Positions 9,158 to 15,619 of a stretch of DNA of 15,675 bases are shown here, one piece after another. The notes below the pieces were generated by a model. It did no database searches. It was not told the DNA's origin and saw only the letters and a program-made list of their open reading frames with translations. The translations under genes and the position numbers were made by a program. This stretch comes from CAYSPU01 sp964432995 (GTDB lineage Bacteria > Verrucomicrobiota > Verrucomicrobiia > Limisphaerales > JAHDYP01), in contig CAYSPU010000141.1 in assembly GCA_964432995.1 (NCBI GenBank), positions 1-15,675 on the forward strand, read 5' to 3'. Each line of letters starts with the position of its first letter. The first letter of the stretch is position 1.

Positions 9158-9640
9158 ATGACCTACGTGTCCGTGCGTGCCGAGGGCGTATCACCATCCC
9201 GCCAGCGACGGCACCATCGTGCAACCAGGCACGTGCACACCGTGCCAGGCACTGTGCAAAGCGGCACCCCGAGCTCGCTGATCCGTGCCGCGTCCCTATC
9301 CGACTTCGTGGCACAGCCAGGAACCGGGAACCGCGAGCAAGTCGGCTAGCAGGCCGCAGACCAAGCGAACCGTGCTTGTGAGCTCAGAGCCGAACTGAAC
9401 CTGCATCACGTTGGTATTGAAAGCGATACATGATCTCTCCTGCCGCACCCAGCATCGTCGCGCGTTATACTATGACATACTGTCGATGCCGTTCTGTAAA
9501 ACCCTCTTACCAGGCTTGCTGACAAGATAGCGCTCCTGAGCCCGTAGATTGTTGTCGCAGAATGGACTAAGGGATGACGACTGACAGTGTAAGGAAAGCC
9601 GACGGATTCACGCGATGCGCCGGCACCGCCTAGCCCGGAA
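9158..9640 (-). promoter_or_regulatory. Upstream region of the giant gene, including an A+T-richer tract
   Basis: No supportable gene lies here. The part nearest the giant gene (9158-9380) is GC-rich; about 9400-9600 is clearly richer in A+T than the rest of the window, which suggests the promoter lies there. On the minus strand I see TTGTCA followed 18 bases later by TTTTAC, and a TATAAC further on, but neither makes a good sigma-70 pair, so I assign no promoter. If transcription starts in this tract, the mRNA leader would be roughly 250-400 bases. Confidence 0.35.
9228..9246. other. Small dyad in the giant-gene leader
   Basis: GGCACG (9228-9233) and CGTGCC (9241-9246) form a 6-bp stem with a 7-base loop. 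The overlapping GCACGTGC (9229-9236) is a perfect 8-bp palindrome. CCAGGCAC occurs twice, at 9225 and 9245. It lies about 70-90 bases before the start codon of the giant gene, where an operator or leader hairpin could act. Chance is possible in GC-rich DNA. Confidence 0.3.
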
Positions 9641-9790
9641 ATGCCCCCACTTCGACTGGCGGGCGCAGGGACAAGAGACCGACACTTCGAGCAGGCCCTT
9701 TGCGGTTCTCTGCGTGCTTCTGTTCCAAACCCCGAAGCAATGAGTTCCACGGCCTTGGGTTTCAACAGAAGCACGCAGAGAACCGCAAAG
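9641..9790. repeat. 150-bp interspersed repeat, copy 2, with perfect 27-bp inverted repeat
   Basis: Same element and same orientation as 10-159. Here the inverted repeat is perfect over 27 bp (9698-9724 with 9764-9790) around a 39-base loop; the outer arm begins CTTTGCGGTTCTCTGCG. The two positions where copy 1 breaks pairing are restored, so this copy may be the less decayed one. It lies about 150 bp beyond the 3' end of lutC, and could also act on lut transcripts as a stable 3' hairpin. No protein-like reading frame crosses it. Confidence 0.9.
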
Positions 9791-9840
9791 AATGGTCACG
9801 GAATCGTGCCGCCCTGCAGAACGCACTGTGCCCCCAACCC

Positions 9841-9882
9841 TGAACCGTGAACCATCCAACCGTGAACCCTGAACCCTGAACC
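9841..9882. repeat. Short GAACC tandem array
   Basis: About five units of the type (C/G)TGAACC, interrupted once by ATCCAACC. The units match those of the 29-unit array at 15404-15619, so both belong to one sequence family. It lies about 50 bp from the inverted-repeat element and is followed by a pyrimidine-rich tract at 9881-9919 (three purines in 39 bases), between the element and the lutC stop codon. Confidence 0.8.
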
Positions 9883-9937
9883 TCCCAACCCCTCTCCTCT
9901 CTTCGCTCTCCCCTCTTCCAATGACTTCCGGTTCCTG

Positions 9938-10630
9938 TCACTTCCCGTCCGCCACGCAAATCACGGTCAGATGCCGGGGGCCGTGGGCGCCCAGGACGAG
10001 GATGCGTTCGATGTCCCCGGTGCGGCTCGGTCCCGTGATGAAGGAGATCATGCTGGGATAGTCGGCGCCGTATCGGCGTTCGAGCAGCGCGAACGCCTCG
10101 GGCAATCCGCCCACCAACTGTTCCTGACGGGCGAGCACGACGTGGTGCGGCGGGAGAACGGAGAGGGCACGTCCGCCGCCGCCGCGGCTGCTGACGACAA
10201 CGGAACCGGTTTGGGCGACGAGCGCGTCGCATTCGCTGATCCCGGCGTCGCAACGCTCGAGCGCCGCCACGTCGTAGGGCTGATCGGTGCGCACCGTCGG
10301 CAGAGCAAGGGCGCGCACGGCGCGGTCCGCCAGTTGGCCGGAGTGCGCTCCGACGTTCTTCCAGCCGTCGCGATCGCGGAGGCCGATCAGGGTGTTCTCC
10401 AGGTCGGCCGGGTTGGGGAGCCAGACGAAGTCGGTTTTCAGTTCCCGGGAATTGGCGGCGAACTGGGCGCGGCGTTCCTCGAAGGACGCACCTACGGCCG
10501 GCAGGATCGGCCGGAAATCGAACTTCGGTCCGCCCTCGGGAAGCGGTTGGGCCCCGTGAACCCGGGGTCGGTGCGCGGTTCGGCGGAGCGCGTCGCGAAT
10601 CCGGGAGAGGATTTGTTCGCGGGCGTTCAT
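9938..10630 (-). CDS. lutC: Lactate utilization protein LutC (LUD domain)
   Basis: 230 residues, the usual LutC size. It is a LUD/DUF162-family protein: DALVAQTGSVVVSS (135-148), a glycine-rich turn (GGGG, 150-153), LPPHHVVLARQEQLV (159-173) and ITGPSRTGDIERILVLGAHGP (from 198) are family signature segments. In Bacillus subtilis LutABC together oxidise L-lactate to pyruvate; the separate task of LutC is not settled. It is cytoplasmic. The ATG overlaps the lutB stop as ATGA, giving translational coupling, and a GGAG nine bases upstream (plus-strand CTCC 10640-10643) supports this start. It is the last gene of the operon; no intrinsic terminator is obvious, but a repeat with a large hairpin lies about 150 bp downstream. 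Confidence 0.95.
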   Translation of the reverse strand: MNAREQILSRIRDALRRTAHRPRVHGAQPLPEGGPKFDFRPILPAVGASFEERRAQFAANSRELKTDFVWLPNPADLENTLIGLRDRDGWKNVGAHSGQLADRAVRALALPTVRTDQPYDVAALERCDAGISECDALVAQTGSVVVSSRGGGGRALSVLPPHHVVLARQEQLVGGLPEAFALLERRYGADYPSMISFITGPSRTGDIERILVLGAHGPRHLTVICVADGK

Positions 10631-12021
10631 GAGCGTTTTCTCCACCATTCCTTGAAGGTCTGGCGGGCGATGGGCGGGAGGTTGCGGGTCTTGGTCCAGG
10701 CGTAGGCGGGGTCGAGTCGCGTGCCGAGAACCAGCGGGTGCAGCTTCTGTCCGATGCGTCCGAGGCGGGTGACACAGGACCAGAAGCCGCGGGAGTTGAC
10801 GATGCGGGCAAACGCGACGAAGGCCCAGCGTTCCCACCAGCGCGGGTGTTGCACCATGCCGTTGCGTCGGTTTTGCAGCAGGTGCCGGTGCAGGTCGATG
10901 CCGACCGGGCAGGCCTCGGTGCAGGCGCCGCAGAGGGAGGAGGCGTAGGAGAGGTGCTTCCACTCCTGCAGCCCGCGCAGGTGCGGCGTGATCACCGCGC
11001 CGACGGGTCCGCAGTAGGTGGTGCCATACGTGTGCCCGCCCACGTTGCGATAGACGGGACAGACGTTCAGGCAGGCGCCGCAACGGATGCAGTGCAAGGC
11101 GTCGCGTTGCTCGAGGTCGGCAAGCAGTGTGGTCCGCTGGTTGTCCAGGAGCACCACATGGTATTCCTCGGGGCCATCGGCCTCGCCGGGCTGGCGGGGG
11201 CCACCGTAGAGGGTGTTGTAGCCGCTGATCAGTTGTCCGGCGCCGACGGTGGCCAACATGGGCCAGAACAGGGCCAGGTCGGCCAGGCGCGGCACCACCT
11301 TCTCGATCCCCACCAGCGTGATCATCGTCCGCGGCAGGGCGGCGGTCAGACGGGCGTTTCCTTCGTTCTCGGTCACCGCGATCATCCCGGTCTCGGCGAC
11401 GGCGAAGTTGGCGCCGGTGATGCCGGCGTCGGCGCGCACGTATTTCTGCCGGAGGTGCCGGCGGGCGATGGCCGTCAGTTCCTCCGGCTGATCGGTGGCC
11501 GGCGTGCCCAGTTTCCGCTGGAAGAGCTCGCTGATTTCCCCCCGCGTCAGGTGCATCGCCGGGAAGACAATGTGATAGGGAGGCTCGTTCCGCAATTGGA
11601 CGATGAACTCGCCGAGATCGGACTCGACGACTTCGCAGCCGGCTTCTTCGAGGGCGTCGTTGAGGTGGATCTCCTCGGCGGTCATCGCCTTGGATTTGAC
11701 GACGGAGCGGGCCTGGCGCTGCCGGAGGATGTCGATGATGACGGTGCGCGCCTCGGCGGCGTCGCGGGCCCAATGGACCTTGGCGCCGCGGGCCTCGAGT
11801 CGGCGGGCGAGCTGTTCGAGGTGGGAATCGAGCCCGTGCACCGCCTCCCACTTGATGGTGGCGGCGGTTTGGCGTCCGGCGGTCCAGTCCTGGAAGAGGG
11901 CCTTCTTCTCGTCGCGTTTGACGGCGTAATTGCTGAGGGCGGTATGGACGAGCTGCCGGTGCCGGAGGTCGGCGGTCAGGCGGCGGGCATCGGCCATGAA
12001 CTGCTGGATGGGCGTGCTCAT
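10627..12021 (-). CDS. lutB: Lactate utilization iron-sulfur protein LutB
   Basis: 464 residues, close to the usual LutB length of about 470. The N-terminal and central part (about 60-300) is a LUD domain, with VVKSKAMTAEEIHLN (107-121), ITGANFAVAETGMIAVTENEG (from 201) and TLVGIEKVVP (235-244). It is followed by a ferredoxin-type pair: CIRCGACLNVCP (C311, C314, C317, C321) and LCGACTEACP (C364, C367, C371), with C337 between them. Two [4Fe-4S] clusters are therefore expected. It acts with LutA and LutC in L-lactate oxidation, probably passing electrons toward the respiratory chain. The start at 12021 overlaps the lutA stop as ATGA. An in-frame extension further upstream has no protein-like character and lies inside lutA, so I rejected it. 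Confidence 0.96.
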   Translation of the reverse strand: MSTPIQQFMADARRLTADLRHRQLVHTALSNYAVKRDEKKALFQDWTAGRQTAATIKWEAVHGLDSHLEQLARRLEARGAKVHWARDAAEARTVIIDILRQRQARSVVKSKAMTAEEIHLNDALEEAGCEVVESDLGEFIVQLRNEPPYHIVFPAMHLTRGEISELFQRKLGTPATDQPEELTAIARRHLRQKYVRADAGITGANFAVAETGMIAVTENEGNARLTAALPRTMITLVGIEKVVPRLADLALFWPMLATVGAGQLISGYNTLYGGPRQPGEADGPEEYHVVLLDNQRTTLLADLEQRDALHCIRCGACLNVCPVYRNVGGHTYGTTYCGPVGAVITPHLRGLQEWKHLSYASSLCGACTEACPVGIDLHRHLLQNRRNGMVQHPRWWERWAFVAFARIVNSRGFWSCVTRLGRIGQKLHPLVLGTRLDPAYAWTKTRNLPPIARQTFKEWWRKRS

Positions 12022-12734
12022 GACCGGGCGAGGACCTCGACCAGGTGCAGGGTCCGCAGCGGTTTCCGTTGTCGGTCGATCAGACCCTGGAGGTGCATCA
12101 GACAACTCGAGTCGTTCGAAACGATGTACTCCGCTTTGGTCTCGAGGGCGGAAGCACACTTCCCCTCCCCCATGGCGGTCGAGATCATGGGGAACTTGGC
12201 GGAAAACGTGCCGCCGAAGCCGCAGCAGGTTTGGGCCTCGGTCATCTCGACCAGTTCGAGGTCGCGGACGTGCCCGAGGAGTTCGCGGGCGGGCTGGCGG
12301 TTATCGAGTTCGCGCAAGCCGTGGCAACCGTCGTGGAAGGTAACCCGGGCGGGGAACCGGGCGCCGAGATCGGTGACACCGAGCCGGTTCACGAGGAAGG
12401 CGGAGAACTCGTAGCACTTGGGCGCCAGTTCGCGCGCCATGGCTTCGTGCGGGGTGCCGGCGAAGAGTTCGGGATAAAACACCTTGAGCATCGCGCCGCA
12501 GGAGCCCGAGGCGATGACCACCACTTCCGCGTCGCGCAACTGCTCGAGCACGCGCACCGCCACCGACCGTGTCTCCGGCCAATACCCGGTGTTGAAGGCG
12601 GGCTGACCGCAGCAGGCGGGGGATTCCGGGCATTCCACCGTGTGCCCCAGGCGCTCGAGGATCCGCACCATGTTGATCCCGACCTGCGGATAGAACAGGT
12701 CGATGAAACAGGGAATGAACATCGTGACCTTCAT
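12018..12734 (-). CDS. lutA: Lactate utilization protein LutA (double CCG domain)
   Basis: 238 residues, the normal LutA length. It has two cysteine-rich CCG domains of the kind found in heterodisulfide reductase and glycolate-oxidase iron-sulfur subunits: domain 1 with C9, C41-C42-G (PACCGQPAFNTGY) and C79; domain 2 with HDGCH (C137), C170-C171-G (TCCGFGGTFSAKFP), C193 and C211. These cysteines hold an iron-sulfur centre in relatives. It is the first gene of lutABC and probably part of the soluble L-lactate-oxidising complex. The start at 12734 is supported by AAGAGGG eight bases upstream and by the canonical MKVTMFIPCFIDLFYPQVG beginning. No lactate permease or lutR/lldR regulator gene lies in the window. 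Confidence 0.96.
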   Translation of the reverse strand: MKVTMFIPCFIDLFYPQVGINMVRILERLGHTVECPESPACCGQPAFNTGYWPETRSVAVRVLEQLRDAEVVVIASGSCGAMLKVFYPELFAGTPHEAMARELAPKCYEFSAFLVNRLGVTDLGARFPARVTFHDGCHGLRELDNRQPARELLGHVRDLELVEMTEAQTCCGFGGTFSAKFPMISTAMGEGKCASALETKAEYIVSNDSSCLMHLQGLIDRQRKPLRTLHLVEVLARS

Positions 12735-12742
12735 GCGCGTGA

Positions 12743-12749
12743 CCCTCTT
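12743..12749 (-). promoter_or_regulatory. Ribosome binding site of lutA
   Basis: On the minus strand AAGAGGG lies eight bases before the ATG at 12734. It is one of the two best Shine-Dalgarno matches in the window and fixes the lutA start over the longer upstream frame. Confidence 0.75.
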
Positions 12750-12792
12750 GTAGCCAACTCGATGCCGAACGCGAAGCGAAATCTCGGGCTTG

Positions 12793-12829
12793 AACCGCGG
12801 ATTTCGCTGATGAGCGCGGATAAGAACAG
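12793..12829. repeat. Short CGCGGAT direct repeat
   Basis: CGCGGAT occurs at 12796-12802 and 12815-12821, a 19-bp period, in a stretch running from AACCGCGGATTTCGCTGATG to GCGGATAAGAACAG. From memory, similar strings occur scattered between genes in verrucomicrobial and planctomycete genomes; I cannot verify that here. It lies about 60 bp upstream of the lutA start codon. The TGAACCGCGG at its left end also appears at the right end of the GAACC array (15613-15622). Confidence 0.45.
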
Positions 12830-12847
12830 CAGGACCTCCGGCTGTCG

Positions 12848-12994
12848 TCAGTAGCTCTTGTTGCCCTCGGCATCCCGGAGGCACCTGGCCAGCGCCTCGT
12901 GCGTGTCGGCGAGGACTGCCCCGGAGATACGGGTTCTGGTGGCCTGGCAGCGGGCACATCGGCACGGCGGAATGCTGTCCAGCGGCTCTTCCAC
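12848..12994 (-). CDS. Possible 48-residue cysteine-containing protein, unrecognised
   Basis: A GTG-started frame of 48 codons plus TGA. The frame stays open for 15 more codons upstream, to a TAG, but contains no ATG. AGGG lies six bases before the GTG. The third codon positions are mostly G or C, which is unlike random shadow frames, and the residues look coherent: C11-x-C-xx-C (CRCARC), then ISGAVLADTHEALARCLRDA and a polar end EGNKSY. The CxCxxC could bind a metal. I do not recognise the family. It reads toward lutA, ending 113 bp before its start, so it could be a leader gene of the lut operon, an independent small protein, or the remnant of a larger gene. Confidence is limited by the short length and non-ATG start. 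Confidence 0.4.
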   Translation of the reverse strand: MEEPLDSIPPCRCARCQATRTRISGAVLADTHEALARCLRDAEGNKSY

Positions 12995-13084
12995 GGACGT
13001 CCCTGCCGCCTTCCGTCTTGTCCCGAGGCGGCGGCGGCTCTACTGTCGCCCTCGAAGTCTGGAACCAGGTAGGGCGACCTCTCC

Positions 13085-13089
13085 GAGGG
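13085..13089 (+). promoter_or_regulatory. Ribosome binding site of the glycosidase gene
   Basis: GAGGG ends nine bases before the ATG at 13099. This supports that start over a TTG 81 bases further upstream, whose added residues (MSRGGGGSTVALEVW...) look non-native. Confidence 0.65.
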
Positions 13090-13098
13090 CGACGCAAG

Positions 13099-15309
13099 AT
13101 GCAACCCACCAAAGAGCCAACGCGACCGCGATACAAAGACCAGCGCGCGCGCAGGCGTCTGCTGTTCGGGCGATGCACGATCTGGGCGGTAACGGCGCTC
13201 ATTCTCCCCGGGATCCGCCTTCTGTCCGGCGAGGATTGTCTGGGTCCGGTGGACTTCCGCTACACGCCGCCCGAATGGCAGACCGCTATCTGTCTACCGG
13301 ATGATCCCCACAAGACGCTGGTCGATCGGAGCGGCGAACTTCTCTACCACTATCGCCAGGGTAATCGCGAGTTCGGCACGCGCATCGGGGTGGAGGTCAG
13401 CACGGAGGTCCGGTGGCGGAAGCAGGAGCTGGTTTCACCGCGCGTGCCCATCGTGCGGACAGTGCGCGCGGCGGATGACCTGGAGATCGTGGAGGAGGCA
13501 TTTGCGGCGACCGAGTTGCCATCCGCCAGAAGATGGTCGGCAGAGTCGCCACGGCGGAACGATGGGAATGTGAATCGCGACGCAGCCGGCCCGCCGCGCA
13601 ACGACCTGATTCTGGTCCGCGTTTGGAACCGCGGGAAGGAGCCGCGAACGATTGCCCCGCGCCTGATTGTCGACACCCGGCTGGATTTCCACTTTGCGCC
13701 GGGAGCGCAGCGGGTCGTGGTGAACGAGCAGGAGACGATCACCGCGTCGTTGCCGATGACCGGTCTGGCGGACGCGGCGCGGCCGCGCCGGCTGATTCAG
13801 CTCGAGCCCTTGACCATCGCCGCCGGACGCCGGGCGGAGTTCTTCGTCCTCCATTGCGGCGGCGGTTCGATCGCGGTGGAGCCGACGACGCTGAGCCGGG
13901 CGCGCGCGTGTCGGCGTCGGGCCGTGGCGTGGTGGGAGAAGGGGCCGCTGCCGTTTGGGCGCGTGGAGGTGCCGGACGCGGGCATTCAAGCGCTGGTGGA
14001 CTCTTCGATTCGGAACATCTGGCAGGCCCGCGAAATCAAGAGCGGGCTGCCGGTCTTTCAGGTGGGGCCAACCTGCTATCGCGGATTGTGGATCGTGGAC
14101 GGCGCGTTCCTCCTCGAGGCGGCCACGATGATCGGCGCGGGAAAAGAAGCGCGAAGTGGGATCACCTACATGCTCCAACAGCAGAAACCGTCGGGCGCCT
14201 TCGAGGTGTTGAGCCCGCATTACTTCAAGGAGAACGGCATTGTTCTCTGGGCCTGCGCGCGCCATGCCCTGCTCACCCAGGATCCGGCCTGGCTCGAATC
14301 GGTCTGGCTCCAACTCGAGCGGGCAGCCGGCCACATCCTCACGTTGCGCCGGCGCAGTCTCGAAAATGACACGGCTCTCGACGACGGCTTGCACCCCCCT
14401 GGCGAAATCGACGGGGGGTTGTCCGGGCTTGCCACGGGATTCAACCGTGCCGAGTTCTCGAATACCCACTGGAACCTGGTGGGGTTGCGGGCCTTGGTAG
14501 AGGCGGCGCGCTGGTTGGGGAAGGCGGAAGCGGCGGCGCGCTGGCAGCGGGAATACGACGACTTCTACGCCGCATTCCGGCGGGCGGCGGCGCGCGACGT
14601 CCAGTTGGATCCCCATGGCCATTCGTATGTCCCGATCTGCATGGCCAACGCCGGCAGCGAACTGCCCCAACGCGCCCAATGGACCTTCTGCCACGCAACG
14701 TATCCGGGGCAGATCTTCGAACGAAACGATCCGCTGGTCGCCAGCACCCTGGCCATGCTCGAAGCCACGGAACGCGAGGGGATGGTCTATGGCACCGGCT
14801 GGGATGCGACCGGCCTCTGGACTTACTTCGCGTCGTTCTACGGGCACGCCTGGCTCTGGCAGGGCAAGGGACGCAAGTCCGCCCAGGCCCTCTATGCCTA
14901 CGCCAACCACGCCGCCCCCACGCTCGTCTGGCGCGAGGAACAGTCGCTCCACGGCGCCCCCTTCAGGAAGGTGGGCGACATGCCCCACAACTGGGCGAGC
15001 GCCGAGTTTATCCGCTGGGTGATCCACCTGTTGGCACTCGACCGCGGCACCGAGCTTCATTTGCTGGAGGGCTTTCCTTCGGAGTGGGCGGGGCCGGGCA
15101 TGGTCACCCGCTTGAAGGGCATCGCGACGCCCTTTGGGCCTCTGGACCTCGCGGTGCGCGCGGATCGAAAGGGGCGCATGGTCACCGTGGAGGTCGAGCC
15201 CTTGGCGGCCAATTGCTCGGCGGTCATCGTCCACCGACCGGACGGCAGCACCGTTACCCTTGACCCGCAACGAGGGGGGCGGCTCTCCTGGACGGTGGCC
15301 GGCAGGTAG
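13099..15309 (+). CDS. Exported six-hairpin ((alpha/alpha)6) glycoside hydrolase-like protein
   Basis: 736 residues. A basic N-terminus (RARRRLLFGR) precedes a hydrophobic segment (about 27-43), so it is a signal peptide or membrane anchor. Residues ~50-290 look like a beta-sandwich. From about 295 to 650 there are repeated helical hairpins with aromatic-rich turns: CYRGLWIVDGAFLLEAATM (326-344), KPSGAFEV, GFNRAEFSNTHWNLVGLRAL (447-466), HATYPGQIFE (532-541), GTGWDATGLWTYFASFYGHAW (from 565), MPHNWASAEFIRW (628-640). The end (~655-736) is a beta domain (LLEGFPSEW, TPFGPLDLAV). This is the layout of six-hairpin glycosidases such as alpha-L-rhamnosidase-like families, but I cannot assign a GH family or substrate. 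Possible acidic catalytic residues are D334, E436/D438 and E613/E614; which of them act is unknown. It is transcribed divergently from lutABC, with no gene following in the window. Confidence 0.87.
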   Translation: MQPTKEPTRPRYKDQRARRRLLFGRCTIWAVTALILPGIRLLSGEDCLGPVDFRYTPPEWQTAICLPDDPHKTLVDRSGELLYHYRQGNREFGTRIGVEVSTEVRWRKQELVSPRVPIVRTVRAADDLEIVEEAFAATELPSARRWSAESPRRNDGNVNRDAAGPPRNDLILVRVWNRGKEPRTIAPRLIVDTRLDFHFAPGAQRVVVNEQETITASLPMTGLADAARPRRLIQLEPLTIAAGRRAEFFVLHCGGGSIAVEPTTLSRARACRRRAVAWWEKGPLPFGRVEVPDAGIQALVDSSIRNIWQAREIKSGLPVFQVGPTCYRGLWIVDGAFLLEAATMIGAGKEARSGITYMLQQQKPSGAFEVLSPHYFKENGIVLWACARHALLTQDPAWLESVWLQLERAAGHILTLRRRSLENDTALDDGLHPPGEIDGGLSGLATGFNRAEFSNTHWNLVGLRALVEAARWLGKAEAAARWQREYDDFYAAFRRAAARDVQLDPHGHSYVPICMANAGSELPQRAQWTFCHATYPGQIFERNDPLVASTLAMLEATEREGMVYGTGWDATGLWTYFASFYGHAWLWQGKGRKSAQALYAYANHAAPTLVWREEQSLHGAPFRKVGDMPHNWASAEFIRWVIHLLALDRGTELHLLEGFPSEWAGPGMVTRLKGIATPFGPLDLAVRADRKGRMVTVEVEPLAANCSAVIVHRPDGSTVTLDPQRGGRLSWTVAGR

Positions 15310-15320
15310 GATTTGCCGGC
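15298..15320 (+). terminator. Hairpin overlapping the glycosidase stop codon
   Basis: GCCGGCA (15298-15304) and TGCCGGC (15314-15320) form a perfect 7-bp GC-rich stem; the TAG stop codon is in the 9-base loop. No U tract follows, and its right arm runs straight into the 8-bp tandem array. It may be a terminator-like structure or only the edge of the array. Confidence 0.3.
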
Positions 15321-15395
15321 ATGTCGGCACGTCGGCATGTCGGCACGTCGGCACGTCGGCACGTCGGCATGTCGGCACGTCGGCATGTCGGCACG
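15320..15395. repeat. 8-bp tandem array CA(T/C)GTCGG, nine units
   Basis: Nine head-to-tail 8-bp units from 15320 to 15391, followed by a partial CACG. Only the third base varies, in the order T, C, T, C, C, C, T, C, T. It begins 11 bp after the glycosidase stop codon. No spacers, so not CRISPR. The 8-bp period gives no intact codon reading and no plausible protein. Confidence 0.95.
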
Positions 15396-15403
15396 CCAAG
15401 CCT

Positions 15404-15619
15404 CTCAACCCTGAACCGCTGAACCCTGAACCGCTGAACCCTGAACCGCTGAACCGTGAACCGCTGAACCGCTGAACCCTGAACCGCTCAACCCTGAACC
15501 GCTGAACCCTGAACCGCTGAACCCTGAACCGTGAACCCCTGAACCGTGAACCCCTGAACCGTGAACCCCTGAACCGCTGAACCCTGAACCGCTGAACCGT
15601 GAACCGTGAACCCTGAACC
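15404..15619. repeat. 29-unit GAACC tandem array with alternating 7- and 8-bp units
   Basis: Every unit is (C/G)TGAACC, with two CTCAACC variants, carrying or lacking one extra C or G. I count 16 units of 7 bp and 13 of 8 bp, total 216 bp. For most of its length long and short units alternate, giving a 15-bp higher-order period (CTGAACCGCTGAACC); the middle part uses GTGAACCC for the long unit. It follows the 8-bp array after eight bases. The same unit makes up the small array at 9841-9882. No spacers and no coding sense. Confidence 0.95.

Larger units (their letters stand above)
12735..13098. promoter_or_regulatory. Divergent intergenic region between lutA and the glycosidase gene
   Basis: These 364 bases separate the minus-strand lut operon from the plus-strand glycosidase gene, so both promoters should lie here unless the possible small gene at 12848-12994 heads the lut operon. 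I could not pick a convincing -35/-10 pair on either strand. The region holds the CGCGGAT repeat (12793-12829) and the small reading frame. Confidence 0.5.

Noticed and set aside
9406..9774. A 122-codon minus-strand frame crossing repeat copy 2
   Set aside because: Part of it is simply the translated repeat, which is also open in copy 1; the rest lacks protein character and has no supported start.
10738..12414. A 558-codon plus-strand open frame across lutB and lutA
   Set aside because: Antisense to clear LutB and LutA cysteine motifs; no own domain.
13018..13098. A TTG start for the glycosidase at 13018
   Set aside because: The ATG at 13099 has a good Shine-Dalgarno and leads directly into the basic/hydrophobic export signal.
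15320..15619. Possible CRISPR array
   Set aside because: Units are 7-8 bp head to tail with no spacers, and no cas genes are nearby.
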